A DNA stretch of 64,000 nt from assembly GCA_001942045.1 (NCBI GenBank), contig MSTD01000011.1, positions 79,252-143,251 of the forward strand, given 5' to 3'. Of this stretch, positions 1 to 8,702 are shown piece after piece; positions within the stretch are counted from its first letter, which is position 1, and each line of letters starts with the position of its first letter. The notes beneath the pieces are model-generated. The model was not told the origin of the DNA and made no database searches. It was given only the letters and a program-made list of their open reading frames with translations. The position numbers and the translations under genes were made by a program. The stretch comes from Mycolicibacterium porcinum. Lineage in GTDB: Bacteria > Actinomycetota > Actinomycetes > Mycobacteriales > Mycobacteriaceae.

Positions 1-247
1 CATCGGTGTTGAACAGATCGGCGGCCACCGCGACGGTCTGCGGATGAGGGCGGTCCTCCCAGGACTCCAACACCGACTCCAGTGCGATGGTCTCCACCCC
101 GAGGATCGCCAGCGGCCGAACGTCCTCGTCGGCACCGATCAGCACCGTGACGTCCCACCCGGCCATCACCCGGTCGACCAGCCAGCCGCCGGCGAACCGG
201 ACCGCGTCGACCACGCAGGGGGCGACCACATCAAGCCGATACCGCAT
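1..247 (-). CDS. Conserved hypothetical protein, N-terminal part (runs off the window)
   Basis: An open frame on the minus strand starts at ATG 247-245 and is still open at the window edge, giving 82 residues beginning MRYRLDVVAPCVVDAVRFAG. A clear ribosome-binding site (GGAGGA, 5 nt before the ATG) and GC-rich third positions support coding. It lies 14 bp downstream of the TetR gene in the same direction, so the two are probably co-transcribed. I do not recognise the family. The visible part has a mid-region rich in V, L and G and an acidic stretch (GADEDVRP) but no catalytic motif I can name. Confidence 0.7.
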   Translation of the reverse strand, partial: MRYRLDVVAPCVVDAVRFAGGWLVDRVMAGWDVTVLIGADEDVRPLAILGVETIALESVLESWEDRPHPQTVAVAADLFNTD

Positions 248-261
248 GTCGTCCTCCAATC

Positions 262-915
262 TCACTGGCCGGCCACCTCGTTGCGGCCGCCCGGCTGCTC
301 GATTTCCCGTCCCAGCATCTCCGCGTAACTCTTGAACACGTCCGTCAACGGGAGCGAGGGATCGAGTAGCCATGAGGTCTCCATTCCATTGATGAATGCC
401 AGGATCTCCACGGCCTTGGTGGCCGCGTCGAAGTCGGAGCGGTAGCGGCCCTCGAGCTGGCCGCGCGTGATGATGTCGGCGACGATGTCTCGTGCAGCCT
501 GCTGCCGTTTGAGCAAACGATCGTGCAACGGCGCATCGGGTTGGATGTTCTCCACCAGCAGCACGGTGAACGTGCCGACGAGCTCAGGCGCCCGGACGAA
601 CCGATCGGCGACCCGTTTGATCTCGTCGGCCAAATCTCCGGAGCGGTCCGCATGCACGTCGTCGTCGTGATCGCGGATATCGAGCACCGCATTGAGCAGT
701 TGTTCTTTGGACTCGAAGTGGTGCAGCAATCCGGCCGACGTCACACCGGCCGCCTTGGCGATCTGCGCCAGCGAGGTGTTGCGCCAACCGTTGCGGGCGA
801 GCAGCTTCTCGGCCACCGAAAGTATCCGCTGCCTGCGGTCTTCCCCCTTGGCCAGGAGCGTCTCGTAGGGCCGCGCACCCCCAGAAGACGCCTCTACCCC
901 TGCCACCGAAGCCAC
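262..915 (-). CDS. TetR/AcrR family transcriptional regulator
   Basis: A protein of about 217 aa with an N-terminal TetR helix-turn-helix: an ILSVAEKLLARNGWRNTSL segment followed by IAKAAGVTSAGLLHHFESKEQL, where HHF is the usual recognition-helix end. The rest is a helical ligand-binding domain. The frame extends to a GTG at 948, but that codon lies inside a perfect inverted repeat (931-962). GTG 915 has AAGGAG 4 nt upstream, so I prefer it. The repeat would then be an autoregulatory operator. The gene sits downstream of the fatty-acid-type operon ending at 1032 and is not tightly linked to it. Ligand unknown. Confidence 0.85.
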   Translation of the reverse strand: MASVAGVEASSGGARPYETLLAKGEDRRQRILSVAEKLLARNGWRNTSLAQIAKAAGVTSAGLLHHFESKEQLLNAVLDIRDHDDDVHADRSGDLADEIKRVADRFVRAPELVGTFTVLLVENIQPDAPLHDRLLKRQQAARDIVADIITRGQLEGRYRSDFDAATKAVEILAFINGMETSWLLDPSLPLTDVFKSYAEMLGREIEQPGGRNEVAGQ

Positions 916-930
916 CGGACTCCTTCGTCG

Positions 931-962
931 AACCAACCTAGTGAACACACAGTAGGTTGGTT
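931..962. promoter_or_regulatory. Probable TetR operator: perfect 10-bp inverted repeat
   Basis: AACCAACCTA (931-940) and TAGGTTGGTT (953-962) are exact reverse complements with a 12-nt spacer. The element lies just upstream of the preferred start (915) of the TetR gene. Position and symmetry fit an operator for that regulator. It has no resemblance to the GAGAA-N5-TTCTC palindromes found elsewhere in the window. Confidence 0.6.
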
Positions 963-1031
963 TGACGGCTGTGACAAGCGTCTCAGAGAAACAATTTTCC
1001 GACAGCCGTCACAACCGCCGGGACTACCCGG

Positions 1032-2180
1032 TCAGAGCCCCAGGGACTTCGCAATGATCACCTTCATGACCTCGCTGGTGCCGGCGTAGATGCGGGCCAC
1101 CCGGGCATCCGTGTAAAGCCGCGCGATGGGGTACTCCATCATGTAGCCGTACCCGCCGAAGAGCTGCAGGCAACGATCGATCACCCGCGCCTGCATCTCC
1201 GTGCAGAACAGTTTCACCCGGGCGGCGTCGGCGCCGGACAGTTCGCCGTCGACGTGCAGCGCCACCGCCCGGTCGAGCATCGCCTGGGCGGCTTCGACCT
1301 CCGTCGAGCACGCCGCGAGTTCGAACTTGGTGTTCTGGAACGATGCCACCGGCTGCCCGAACGCCTTGCGATCCTTGGTGTAGTCGATCGCCGCGGCGAT
1401 CGCCGAGCGAGCCTGGGCCACCGAACCCACCGCCACGGTGAGCCGCTCCTGGGCCAGGTTGTGGCCGAGGTAACTGAAGGCCTCGCCCTCCTCCCCCAAC
1501 ACATTGGTCACCGGCACCCGCACGTCGGTGAACGACAGCTCCGCAGTGTCCTGCACCTTGCAGCCCATCTTCTCCAGTTCGCGACCCCGCTCGAAGCCCG
1601 CCATACCGTCCTCGACCACCAACAGGGTCAGCCCCTTGCGCCGGTTCTCCGGGTCGGTGGAGGTGCGCGCCACCACGACCACCAGATCGGCCTGGATGCC
1701 GCCGGTGATGAACGTCTTGGCGCCGTTGAGCACGTACTCGTCGCCGTCCCGCACCGCGGTGGTGCGCATGCCGGCCAGATCCGATCCGGTGCCCGGCTCG
1801 GTCATCGCCACCGCGGTCAGCAGCGTGCCCGCCGCCAACCCCGGGAACCAGCGCTGCCGCTGCTCGTCGTTGGCGTAGTGCAGGAAGTACGGCAGGATCA
1901 CCTCGAGCTGTGTGCGCACCGTCGACAACGTGACCAGGGCGCGGGCGGCTTCCTCCTGGAGCACCACGTTGTAGCGATAGTCCGCGATGCCTGCACCGCC
2001 GTACTCCTCGGGGATCGCCATCCCGAGCATGCCGAGTTCACCCATCTGCTTGAACACGTCACGGGGCATCCGCCCGCCCTTCTCCCACTCGGGATAGGCC
2101 GGGACGACTTCCTTTTCGATGAAATCGCGGGCGAGCGCGCGGAACGCCTCGTGGTCCTCGGTGAACAGATTGCGTTGCAC
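1032..2180 (-). CDS. Acyl-CoA dehydrogenase
   Basis: A 382-aa flavoprotein of usual ACAD length that should introduce a trans-2 double bond into an acyl-CoA. Visible signatures are VAMTEPGTGSDLAGMRTTA (FAD/substrate motif, about residue 125), FITGGIQADLVVVVART, and the C-terminal QLFGGYGYMMEYPIARLYTD. The C-terminal motif is YAGTSEV, with Ala where MCAD has the catalytic Glu of YEGT. Isovaleryl-CoA-type enzymes share this and take their base from another helix. GTG 2180 has GGGAG upstream. It is the last gene of the six-gene operon, 15 bp after the thiolase. Confidence 0.93.
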   Translation of the reverse strand: MQRNLFTEDHEAFRALARDFIEKEVVPAYPEWEKGGRMPRDVFKQMGELGMLGMAIPEEYGGAGIADYRYNVVLQEEAARALVTLSTVRTQLEVILPYFLHYANDEQRQRWFPGLAAGTLLTAVAMTEPGTGSDLAGMRTTAVRDGDEYVLNGAKTFITGGIQADLVVVVARTSTDPENRRKGLTLLVVEDGMAGFERGRELEKMGCKVQDTAELSFTDVRVPVTNVLGEEGEAFSYLGHNLAQERLTVAVGSVAQARSAIAAAIDYTKDRKAFGQPVASFQNTKFELAACSTEVEAAQAMLDRAVALHVDGELSGADAARVKLFCTEMQARVIDRCLQLFGGYGYMMEYPIARLYTDARVARIYAGTSEVMKVIIAKSLGL

Positions 2181-2195
2181 TACTTCTCCCTGGTG

Positions 2196-3353
2196 TCAGT
2201 CGATGAGCTCGACCAGCGTGGCGTTGGCGGTACCGCCGCCCTCACACATGGTCTGCAGGCCGTAACGAATACCGTTGTCGCGCATGTGATTGATCATCCG
2301 GGTCATCAGCACCGCGCCCGACGCACCGAGCGGGTGTCCCAACGCGATGGCGCCGCCCAGCGGGTTCAGTTTCGCCTCGTCGGCACCCGTCTCGGCCAGC
2401 CAGGCCAGGGGCACCGGGGCGAAGGCCTCGTTCACCTCGAACACGCCGACCTCGTCGAGGCGCACGCCGGCCTTGTGCAGCACCTTCTCGGTGGCCGGGA
2501 TGGGCCCGGTGAGCATCAACACCGGATCCGCTCCCGTCACCGCGCCCGCGCGGTACCGTGCGATCGGCGAAAGGCCCATGGCCACAGCGGCTTCCGCCGT
2601 CATCACCAACAGTGCTGCGGCCCCGTCGGAGATCTGCGAGGAGTTGCCCGCGTGGATCACCCCGTCCTCGGCGAACGCCGGCTTCAGGCCGGCCAGCTTC
2701 TCCACGGTGGTGCCCCGGCGCACGCCTTCGTCGGCGACCACCGGCTCGAGCTGATCGGCCGGGTCGGGAAAGACGGTGATCATCTGGTTCTCGAAGGCGC
2801 CGCGGTCCTGGGCGGCCGCGGCCCGCTCATGTGAGGCGACGGAATACTCGTCCAACTCAGTCCGGCTGAAACCCCACTTCTGCGCGATCATCTCGGCTGA
2901 GATGCCCTGGTTGAACGCGAAATTCTGGTACCGCTCAAACACTTTCGGTCCGTACGGAGTGCCGGTGGCCCGAGCCGCGCCGAGCGGCACCTTGCTCATC
3001 ACCTCGACTCCGCCGGCGACCACGACGTCCTGCTGGCCCGACATCACGGCCTGGACCGCGAAATCCAGTGCCTGCTGACTGGATCCACAGGCCCGGTTGA
3101 CCGTGGTGCCCGGGATATGTTCGGGCCAGCCCGCAGCCAGCACCGAGTAGCGGCCGATGTTGCTCGACTGGTCACCGACCTGGGACACGCACCCCCAGAC
3201 CACGTCGTCGATGATGTCGGGGCTGATGCCGGCCCGCTCCACCAGGGCATTGAGCACCAGCGCGGACAGGTCGGCGGCGTGGAACCCGGACAGGCCGCCG
3301 TTACGCTTGCCGACCGGGGTGCGGACGGCCTCGACGATGACGGTTTCGCGCAT
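2196..3353 (-). CDS. Thiolase (acetyl-CoA C-acyltransferase)
   Basis: A 385-aa thiolase-superfamily enzyme predicted to cleave 3-ketoacyl-CoA with CoA. The nucleophilic Cys is in TTVNRACGSSQQALDFA (about residue 87). The other active-site elements are VNEAFAPVPLAW, LGHPLGASGAVLMTR and the C-terminal MCEGGGTANAT, which carries the second Cys. ATG 3353 follows GAGGAGA. It sits between the CoA-transferase (17 bp gap) and the acyl-CoA dehydrogenase, giving this operon the first and last steps of a beta-oxidation turn. No hydratase is present in this operon. Confidence 0.95.
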   Translation of the reverse strand: MRETVIVEAVRTPVGKRNGGLSGFHAADLSALVLNALVERAGISPDIIDDVVWGCVSQVGDQSSNIGRYSVLAAGWPEHIPGTTVNRACGSSQQALDFAVQAVMSGQQDVVVAGGVEVMSKVPLGAARATGTPYGPKVFERYQNFAFNQGISAEMIAQKWGFSRTELDEYSVASHERAAAAQDRGAFENQMITVFPDPADQLEPVVADEGVRRGTTVEKLAGLKPAFAEDGVIHAGNSSQISDGAAALLVMTAEAAVAMGLSPIARYRAGAVTGADPVLMLTGPIPATEKVLHKAGVRLDEVGVFEVNEAFAPVPLAWLAETGADEAKLNPLGGAIALGHPLGASGAVLMTRMINHMRDNGIRYGLQTMCEGGGTANATLVELID

Positions 3354-3370
3354 GGGATTCTCCTCTAGAA

Positions 3371-4606
3371 CTAAGACTGGTAAGCCGGGCCGATCGCGCC
3401 CTGCTCGCGCAGCACGGCGATCTGCTCGACGCTCAGGCCGATCCCGGCCAAGACAGCATCGGTGTGCTCACCGAGGCCAGGAACGGCACCCATGCCCAAC
3501 TCCATACCGGTGATCACCGGCGGCGGCAACAGGGCCGAGATCTCTCCGCGAGGTGTGTCCACCTGCCGCCACCGGTCGCGCGCCCGCAGGTGCGGATGGG
3601 TGACGACCTCACTCGGCAGGTTGTAGCGCGAGTTGCCGATGCCAGCGTCGTCGGCGATCTGCTGAATCTCTTCGAGATCATGCTGGGCACACCAGGATTC
3701 GATGGCCTTGTTCAGCTCGTCCCGATGGGCACAGCGGTCGGAGTTGGTGGCGAACCGCGGTTCGTCGGCGAGGTCGGGACGTTCGATGATCTCGCGGGCA
3801 AGCCGCTGCCACTCGCGGTCGTTGGTGGTCCCGAGCACGACGGTCTGCCCGTCACGGGTGTCGAACGCGCCGTAGGGCGCCACCGCGGGCGAGCTCATCC
3901 CCAGCGGAATCTGGTCGATCCCGGAGTGCTGGGTGTAGGTCAGCTGGTAGCCCATGATGTCGGTCATGGTGTCGAACAGGCTGACCGCCACGGCCGGCGC
4001 CGGGTCCGTCGAGCCGTTCCGGGCCCGGCCGAGCAGCAGCGCCATGATGGACAGCGCCGAATACAGCCCGGTGGTGATATCAGCCACCGCCGCACCAGGT
4101 TTGGCCGGCATCCCGGCATAACCGGTCGACGCGCAGGAACCGGACTCGGCCTGGACCAGCAGGTCGTAGGCACGCTTGTGCGAAAGCGGCCCACCGGGGC
4201 CGTATCCGTCGATCTCCAGGGGGATCACCTGCGGGTGCCGGACCTTGAGATCCTCGGGCCCGAGCCCCAGCCGCGCAGTGGCACCGGGAGCGAGGTTGGA
4301 AACGAAGGCGTCGGCGCGAGAGAGCAGTCGGTGCAGCACCTCCATCCCCTCCGGGGACTTCAGGTTGAGGGTGATCGATTCCTTGCCCCGGTTGGCCCAC
4401 ACGAAATGAGCCGCTTGGCCGAGCACGACATCGTCGTAATCCCGGGCGAAGTCGCCGCCCTTGGGGTTCTCGATCTTGATCACCCGCGCCCCGAAGTCCG
4501 CCAGCACCCGGGTGCACATCGGAGCCGAGACCGCCTGCTCCATCGCGATGACGGTGATTCCGGTCAGCGGCAGTCCGTCCGGCCGCTGCTGAGAAAATTC
4601 GGTCAC
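3371..4606 (-). CDS. CaiB/BaiF (family III) CoA-transferase
   Basis: A protein of about 411 aa of the formyl-CoA-transferase-like family, which moves CoA between carboxylic acids through an aspartyl-CoA anhydride. The N-terminal CoA-binding fold shows VLADFGARVIKIENPKGGD. The catalytic Asp is present in YDLLVQAESG (about residue 160). The frame extends upstream to 4669 inside the SDR gene. I chose GTG 4606, four bases after the SDR stop, because the protein then begins with the usual short lead before the LTGITVIAMEQ strand. It probably activates a degradation intermediate for the thiolase/dehydrogenase genes of the same operon. Confidence 0.9.
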   Translation of the reverse strand: MTEFSQQRPDGLPLTGITVIAMEQAVSAPMCTRVLADFGARVIKIENPKGGDFARDYDDVVLGQAAHFVWANRGKESITLNLKSPEGMEVLHRLLSRADAFVSNLAPGATARLGLGPEDLKVRHPQVIPLEIDGYGPGGPLSHKRAYDLLVQAESGSCASTGYAGMPAKPGAAVADITTGLYSALSIMALLLGRARNGSTDPAPAVAVSLFDTMTDIMGYQLTYTQHSGIDQIPLGMSSPAVAPYGAFDTRDGQTVVLGTTNDREWQRLAREIIERPDLADEPRFATNSDRCAHRDELNKAIESWCAQHDLEEIQQIADDAGIGNSRYNLPSEVVTHPHLRARDRWRQVDTPRGEISALLPPPVITGMELGMGAVPGLGEHTDAVLAGIGLSVEQIAVLREQGAIGPAYQS

Positions 4607-4610
4607 AAGC

Positions 4611-5369
4611 TCACATAACCATGCCGCCATCGACCGGGAGTACCTGCCCGGTGATGTACGACGCGGCATCGGAGGCCAGGAAGACGAAGGCGCCCGCGAC
4701 CTCGTCGGCCTCGGCCCACCGCTTGAGCGGGATGCGGTTCATCATGTTGGCCGCGAACTTCTCGTTGGTGCGGATGGTTTCGGTCATCGGCGTCGCCGCC
4801 AGCGGCGCCAGGGCGTTGACCATGATGTTCTTGGTCGCCAGCTCACGGGCCAGCGATTTGGTGAACCCGATCAGGCCGGCCTTGGCCGCCGAGTAGTTCA
4901 CCTGGCCCAGGGTGCCGGTGATGCCCGCCGACGAGGTGACGTTGATGACACGACCGGTCCCGTCGGTGGGGATGTGCGGCAGCGCGGCCTGTGTGACGTG
5001 GAAAGTACCCATGACGTGGATGTCGAAGGTGACCCGGAATGTCTCGTCGGTCAGCTTGGGGAACATCGCCGGCGATGTGACTCCCGCGTTGTTGACCACG
5101 ATGTGCAGGTTGCCTGCGCCCAGAGCGGCCGCCTGCGCGGTGGCGGCCTCTGCCGCGGCCCGGTCACTGACGTCGAGGGCCGCGCTGTCCGCCTTGCCGC
5201 CGGCGGTATTGATCCGCTCGGCGACTGACGCTGCCGCCTCACCGCTGATGTCGGTGACGAGCACCGACGCGCCGGCCGCGGCCAATGCCTCGGAAACGGC
5301 CGCGCCGATCCCGGCACCCGCGCCGGTCACCAGGGCCGAACGTCCGGTCAGGTCGAAATAGGTCCTCAT
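4611..5369 (-). CDS. SDR family oxidoreductase
   Basis: A 252-aa classical short-chain dehydrogenase. TGAGAGIG (residues 15-22) binds the dinucleotide, with the acidic residue of VTDIS favouring NAD(H). NNAG, Ser in NVTSSAG, YSAAK and the C-terminal DGG of VDGGMVM complete the set. It likely oxidises a secondary alcohol or 3-hydroxyacyl-CoA. It lies 15 bp after the acyl-CoA dehydrogenase and 4 bp before the CoA-transferase, so it is co-translated with both. Confidence 0.93.
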   Translation of the reverse strand: MRTYFDLTGRSALVTGAGAGIGAAVSEALAAAGASVLVTDISGEAAASVAERINTAGGKADSAALDVSDRAAAEAATAQAAALGAGNLHIVVNNAGVTSPAMFPKLTDETFRVTFDIHVMGTFHVTQAALPHIPTDGTGRVINVTSSAGITGTLGQVNYSAAKAGLIGFTKSLARELATKNIMVNALAPLAATPMTETIRTNEKFAANMMNRIPLKRWAEADEVAGAFVFLASDAASYITGQVLPVDGGMVM

Positions 5370-5384
5370 GGATCTGAATGTCTC

Positions 5385-6575
5385 CTAGTAGCTCTTGGGC
5401 AGTCCGAGAACGTTCGCGCTGAGGAAGTTCAGGATCATCTCCTGGCTGACCGGCGCGATCTTCATCAGTCGGGACTCCCGGAAGAACCGGGAGATGTTGT
5501 ACTCCTCGGAGTAGCCCATGCCGCCGTGGGTCTGCAGCGCGCGGTCGGCCGCGCCGAATCCTGCATCGGCACAGAGGTATTTGGCCATGTTGGCCTCTCG
5601 ACCGCACGGCTTGCCGTTGTCGTAGAGCCAGGTGGCCTTGCGCAGGATCAGTTCGGCGGCATCCAAGCGAGCCAGTGAGTCCGCGAGCGGGAACTGGATG
5701 CCCTGGTTCATACCGATGGGCCGGTCGAACACCACACGTTCGTTCGCGTACTTGACCGCCCGGTCCAGGGCCACGCGGCCGATGCCGAGGGCCTCGGCCG
5801 CGATCAGCATCCGCTCCGGGTTGAGCCCGTGCAGGATGTAGGAGAACCCCTTGCCCTCCTCGCCGATCCGGTGCTCGGCGGGCACCCGCAGGTCGTCGAT
5901 GAACAACTCGTTGGAGCTCACCGCGTTCCGGCCCATCTTGTTGATCGGCCGGATCTCGACGTGGTCACGGTCGAGGTCGGTCAGGAACAGCGTGAGCCCC
6001 TCGGTCGGCTTCCCGCCGCGTTTCTCCACGTCCTCACGGGCTTCCGTGCGGGTGAGCAGCAGGATCTTCTCGGACTCAAGGGCTTTCGAGATCCACACCT
6101 TGCGACCATTGACCACATAACTGTCGCCGTCTTTCTTGGCGAACGTGGTGATGCGCGAGGTATCCAGGCCGGCACCGGGCTCGGTGACGCCGAAGCACAC
6201 ATGAAGGTCCCCGTTGACGATGCGCGGCAGCGTCGCCTTCTTCATTTCCTCGGAACCGAACACCACCACCGGCTGCATCCCGAAGATCGACATGTGAATC
6301 GCGCTGGCGGCGTTCATCGCTCCGCCGGAGCGGGCCACTTCCTCGGCCAGGATGGTGGCCTCGGTGATTCCGAGGCCGTGTCCCCCGTACTCCTCGGGAA
6401 TCGTCATCCCGAGCCAGCCACCACCGGCGATGGCGTCGTAGAACTCCTGCGGGAACTCGTGGGCCTGGTCCTTGGTCATCCAATAGTGATCGTCGAACTT
6501 GCCCGCCAGCTCCGCCACCGATTTGCGGATCAGCTGCTGGTCCTCGGTCAGCTCGAAGTTCATACCGCCCGACAC
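5385..6575 (-). CDS. Acyl-CoA dehydrogenase
   Basis: A 396-aa ACAD. FGVTEPGAGLDTSRITTFA is the FAD-contact motif, with VNGRKVWIS following. LQTHGGMGYSEEYNISRFFR is the C-terminal FAD-pocket segment. The tail motif is IAPVSQEM rather than YEGTxE, so the base, if present, is elsewhere. GTG 6575 has AGGAG 9 nt upstream; the in-frame ATG at 6563 is too far from it. Second gene of the operon led by the amidohydrolase. Confidence 0.93.
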   Translation of the reverse strand: MSGGMNFELTEDQQLIRKSVAELAGKFDDHYWMTKDQAHEFPQEFYDAIAGGGWLGMTIPEEYGGHGLGITEATILAEEVARSGGAMNAASAIHMSIFGMQPVVVFGSEEMKKATLPRIVNGDLHVCFGVTEPGAGLDTSRITTFAKKDGDSYVVNGRKVWISKALESEKILLLTRTEAREDVEKRGGKPTEGLTLFLTDLDRDHVEIRPINKMGRNAVSSNELFIDDLRVPAEHRIGEEGKGFSYILHGLNPERMLIAAEALGIGRVALDRAVKYANERVVFDRPIGMNQGIQFPLADSLARLDAAELILRKATWLYDNGKPCGREANMAKYLCADAGFGAADRALQTHGGMGYSEEYNISRFFRESRLMKIAPVSQEMILNFLSANVLGLPKSY

Positions 6576-6617
6576 TTGTGTGCTCTCCTAGTTTTCTCGG
6601 CCGAGTAGTCTCGGCGT

Positions 6618-7913
6618 TCAGTCCCGCGCGCCGGCAACGGCTTTGGCATTGGCCTGGAAGTCGGCGAACGTGGTGCCGGTCTTCTCCTTGTGGCTCAGCG
6701 CGCGGATCGACACGTCGTGCCCCTCGGCGGCCTTGCGCAGCGCGCCCACGGTGGCCTGGTCCTTGGGTACGTGCGCGAACGGCTCGAAGTGGTAGAGCCG
6801 CATGGCGTTCTCGTGGGTGATCTTATTGATCTCGTCGTCGGGGACCTCGTAGGTTTCGAACACCGCGTGCAGTTCCTCGGGGGCGCCCGGCCACATCGAA
6901 TCCGAATGCGGGTAGTCCATCTCCCAGCAGATGTTGTCGACGCCGATCTCGTGACGGTTCTTCACCCCGACCGGGTCGGAGATGAAGCAGGTCATGAAGT
7001 GCTCCCGAAAAACCTCCGAGGGCAGCTTGCCGCCGAAGTCCTGGTGCGTCCACGTCGAGTGCATGTCATAGGTGCGGTCTACCCGGTCCAGGAAGTAGGG
7101 AATCCACCCGGTGCCGCCCTCGGACAGCGCGATCTTGAGGCCGGGGTACGCCTTGATCGGTGCCGACCACAACAGGTCCGCCGCGGCCTGCACGATGTTC
7201 ATCGGCTGCAGCGTGATCATCACGTCCATGGGGGCGTCCGGCGCGGTGATCGCCAGCTTGCCCGACGATCCGATGTGCACGTTCATCACGGTGTCGGTGT
7301 CAACCAGGGCCTCCCACAACGGCTTCCAGTACTCAAGGTCGTGGAAGGACGGGTATCCCAGCGTCGACGGGTTCTCGGTGAAGGTCAGCGAGTGCACACC
7401 CTTCTTCGACACCCGCCGCACCTCGTCGGCACACAGCTGCGGATTCCAGATCGCCGGAATGGCCATCGGGATGAAGCGCCCCGGGTTCGACCCGCACCAC
7501 TCGTCGATGTGCCAGTCGTTGTAGGCCTGCACCAATGCCAGCGAGAACTCGTCGTCGTCGGTAGCGAACAGCCGGGCAGCGAATCCCGGGAACGACGGGA
7601 AGTTCATGGTCGCCAGCACACCGCCGGCGTTCATGTCCTTGACCCGCTCGTTCGGGTCGTAGCAGCCCTTGCGGATCTCATCGAGCCCCTGCGGCTCCAG
7701 TCCGTACTCCTCTTTGGGCCGGCCGGCCACCGCGTTGAGTGCCACGTTCGGGATCACGGTGTCCCGGAACTGCCAGGTGTCACTCCCGTCCGGGTTGTGC
7801 ACCAGCCGCGGTGCCTCGTCGCGGTATTTGGCCGGCAGATGGTTCTTGAACATGTTCGGCGGTTCGATGATGTGGTCGTCGACGCTGATCAAGATCATGT
7901 CGTCTTTGTGCAC
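6618..7913 (-). CDS. Amidohydrolase family protein (amidohydrolase-2 type)
   Basis: A protein of about 431 aa with a TIM-barrel metallohydrolase fold of the ACMSD/amidohydrolase-2 group. The N-terminal ILISVDDHIIEPPNMF supplies the DxH-like metal motif in the form DDHxxEP. Later segments are MNVHIGSSG, ALSEGGTGWIPYFLDRVDRTY and the metal-binding WEMDYPHSDSMWPG. Such proteins hydrolyse or decarboxylate ring-derived acids; the substrate is unknown. GTG 7913 has GGAG 7 nt upstream, better than the GTG at 7940. It leads the minus-strand operon. The promoter region 7946-7984 carries four alternating GAGAA/TTCTC half-sites. A paralogue lies at 25307-26470. Confidence 0.88.
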   Translation of the reverse strand: MHKDDMILISVDDHIIEPPNMFKNHLPAKYRDEAPRLVHNPDGSDTWQFRDTVIPNVALNAVAGRPKEEYGLEPQGLDEIRKGCYDPNERVKDMNAGGVLATMNFPSFPGFAARLFATDDDEFSLALVQAYNDWHIDEWCGSNPGRFIPMAIPAIWNPQLCADEVRRVSKKGVHSLTFTENPSTLGYPSFHDLEYWKPLWEALVDTDTVMNVHIGSSGKLAITAPDAPMDVMITLQPMNIVQAAADLLWSAPIKAYPGLKIALSEGGTGWIPYFLDRVDRTYDMHSTWTHQDFGGKLPSEVFREHFMTCFISDPVGVKNRHEIGVDNICWEMDYPHSDSMWPGAPEELHAVFETYEVPDDEINKITHENAMRLYHFEPFAHVPKDQATVGALRKAAEGHDVSIRALSHKEKTGTTFADFQANAKAVAGARD

Positions 7914-7945
7914 TGCCTCGCTCCGTCCCTTGGCCGTCACATTGG

Positions 7946-7984
7946 TTCTCTATGAGAGAAAACTAGCTTCTCCATTCGCGAGAA
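7946..7984. promoter_or_regulatory. Cluster of alternating TTCTC/GAGAA half-sites
   Basis: TTCTC starts at 7946, GAGAA at 7956, TTCTC at 7968 and GAGAA at 7980. They form TTCTC-N5-GAGAA, GAGAA-N7-TTCTC and TTCTC-N7-GAGAA combinations within 39 bp, directly upstream of the amidohydrolase start (7913). The half-sites match the palindrome seen at other promoters here, but the order and spacing differ. Probable regulatory region of the minus-strand operon. Confidence 0.45.
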
Positions 7985-8090
7985 TCAATGTCTGAGCCCG
8001 CTGACATGGAGATTTAGCCTGGTCACCACACAACCTGGTGCGTTCTTGTTGACCATCGGGGCAAAAGGTGGAAACCTCTTAGTCGGAAAT

Positions 8091-8105
8091 GAGAACCTGA
8101 TTCTC
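8091..8105. promoter_or_regulatory. Palindromic operator GAGAA-N5-TTCTC (Rieske operon)
   Basis: GAGAACCTGATTCTC is a perfect 5-bp-arm inverted repeat with a 5-nt spacer, 44 bp upstream of the GTG of the CMD-like gene at 8150 and about 178 bp from the divergent amidohydrolase start. The same arrangement recurs at 16506, 39359, 43920 and 49651. Confidence 0.6.
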
Positions 8106-8149
8106 GCAACCGAGAGTCGGTGCCGGGTCATCGAGAGGAGAACCGCCCC

Positions 8150-8680
8150 GTGCGCTTGGCCCCCTTGCCCGCCGAGGAGTGGGACGACGACGTGCGACGA
8201 GCGCTGTCGGTCATGCTTCCGGAGGAGCGGCTCAACCCCGAGGGTGCGGGAACCGCATTGTCGACGCTGGCCCGCCATCCCGCGCTGACCAAGGCGTTCT
8301 TGCGGTTCAGCAACCACCTGCTGTTCCGCTCGACGCTGGACCCGCAGATGCGTGAGCTCGCCATCCTGCGGATCGCGCATCGCAAGAACTGCGAGTACGA
8401 GTGGGCGCACCACGCGTTCATCGGCAAGTCCGAGGGACTCACCGATGAGCAGATCGCGAGCAGCACGAGCGGCGAAGGTTCCACTCCCCTCGACCAACTC
8501 GTGCTCGACTCGGTCGACGAACTCGACGGCCAATCCGAGATCTCGGACGGCACCTGGGCCGCACTGAGTGAGCACCTCGACGAGCGCCAGCGCATGGACC
8601 TGGTCTTCACGATCGGCGGCTACGGCCTGATGGCCATGGCCTACAACACCTTTGGAATCGCGCCGGAATCCGGCCACTAA
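8150..8680 (+). CDS. Carboxymuconolactone decarboxylase (AhpD-like) family protein
   Basis: A 176-aa protein with the CMD/AhpD helical core: LFRSTLDPQMRELAILRIAH followed by NCEYEWAHHAFIGKSEGLT. The single Cys (NCEYEW) has no second Cys, so this is not a redox-active CxxC peroxidase-type AhpD. It resembles the decarboxylase/isomerase-like branch. Start GTG 8150 is preceded by GAGAGGAG at suitable spacing; the upstream ATG at 8120 lacks this. First gene of the plus-strand operon, 22 bp before the Rieske oxygenase, downstream of a GAGAA-N5-TTCTC palindrome. Its reaction is unknown. Confidence 0.85.
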   Translation: MRLAPLPAEEWDDDVRRALSVMLPEERLNPEGAGTALSTLARHPALTKAFLRFSNHLLFRSTLDPQMRELAILRIAHRKNCEYEWAHHAFIGKSEGLTDEQIASSTSGEGSTPLDQLVLDSVDELDGQSEISDGTWAALSEHLDERQRMDLVFTIGGYGLMAMAYNTFGIAPESGH

Positions 8681-8702
8681 CTCAAGAAGAAAGTAGAGGT
8701 AG

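Noticed and set aside
1254..2834. Long open frame (526 aa) on the plus strand
   Set aside because: It is antisense to the acyl-CoA dehydrogenase and thiolase, with the His/Arg/Gly-rich composition of GC-rich shadow frames. Similar antisense frames occur all along the window.
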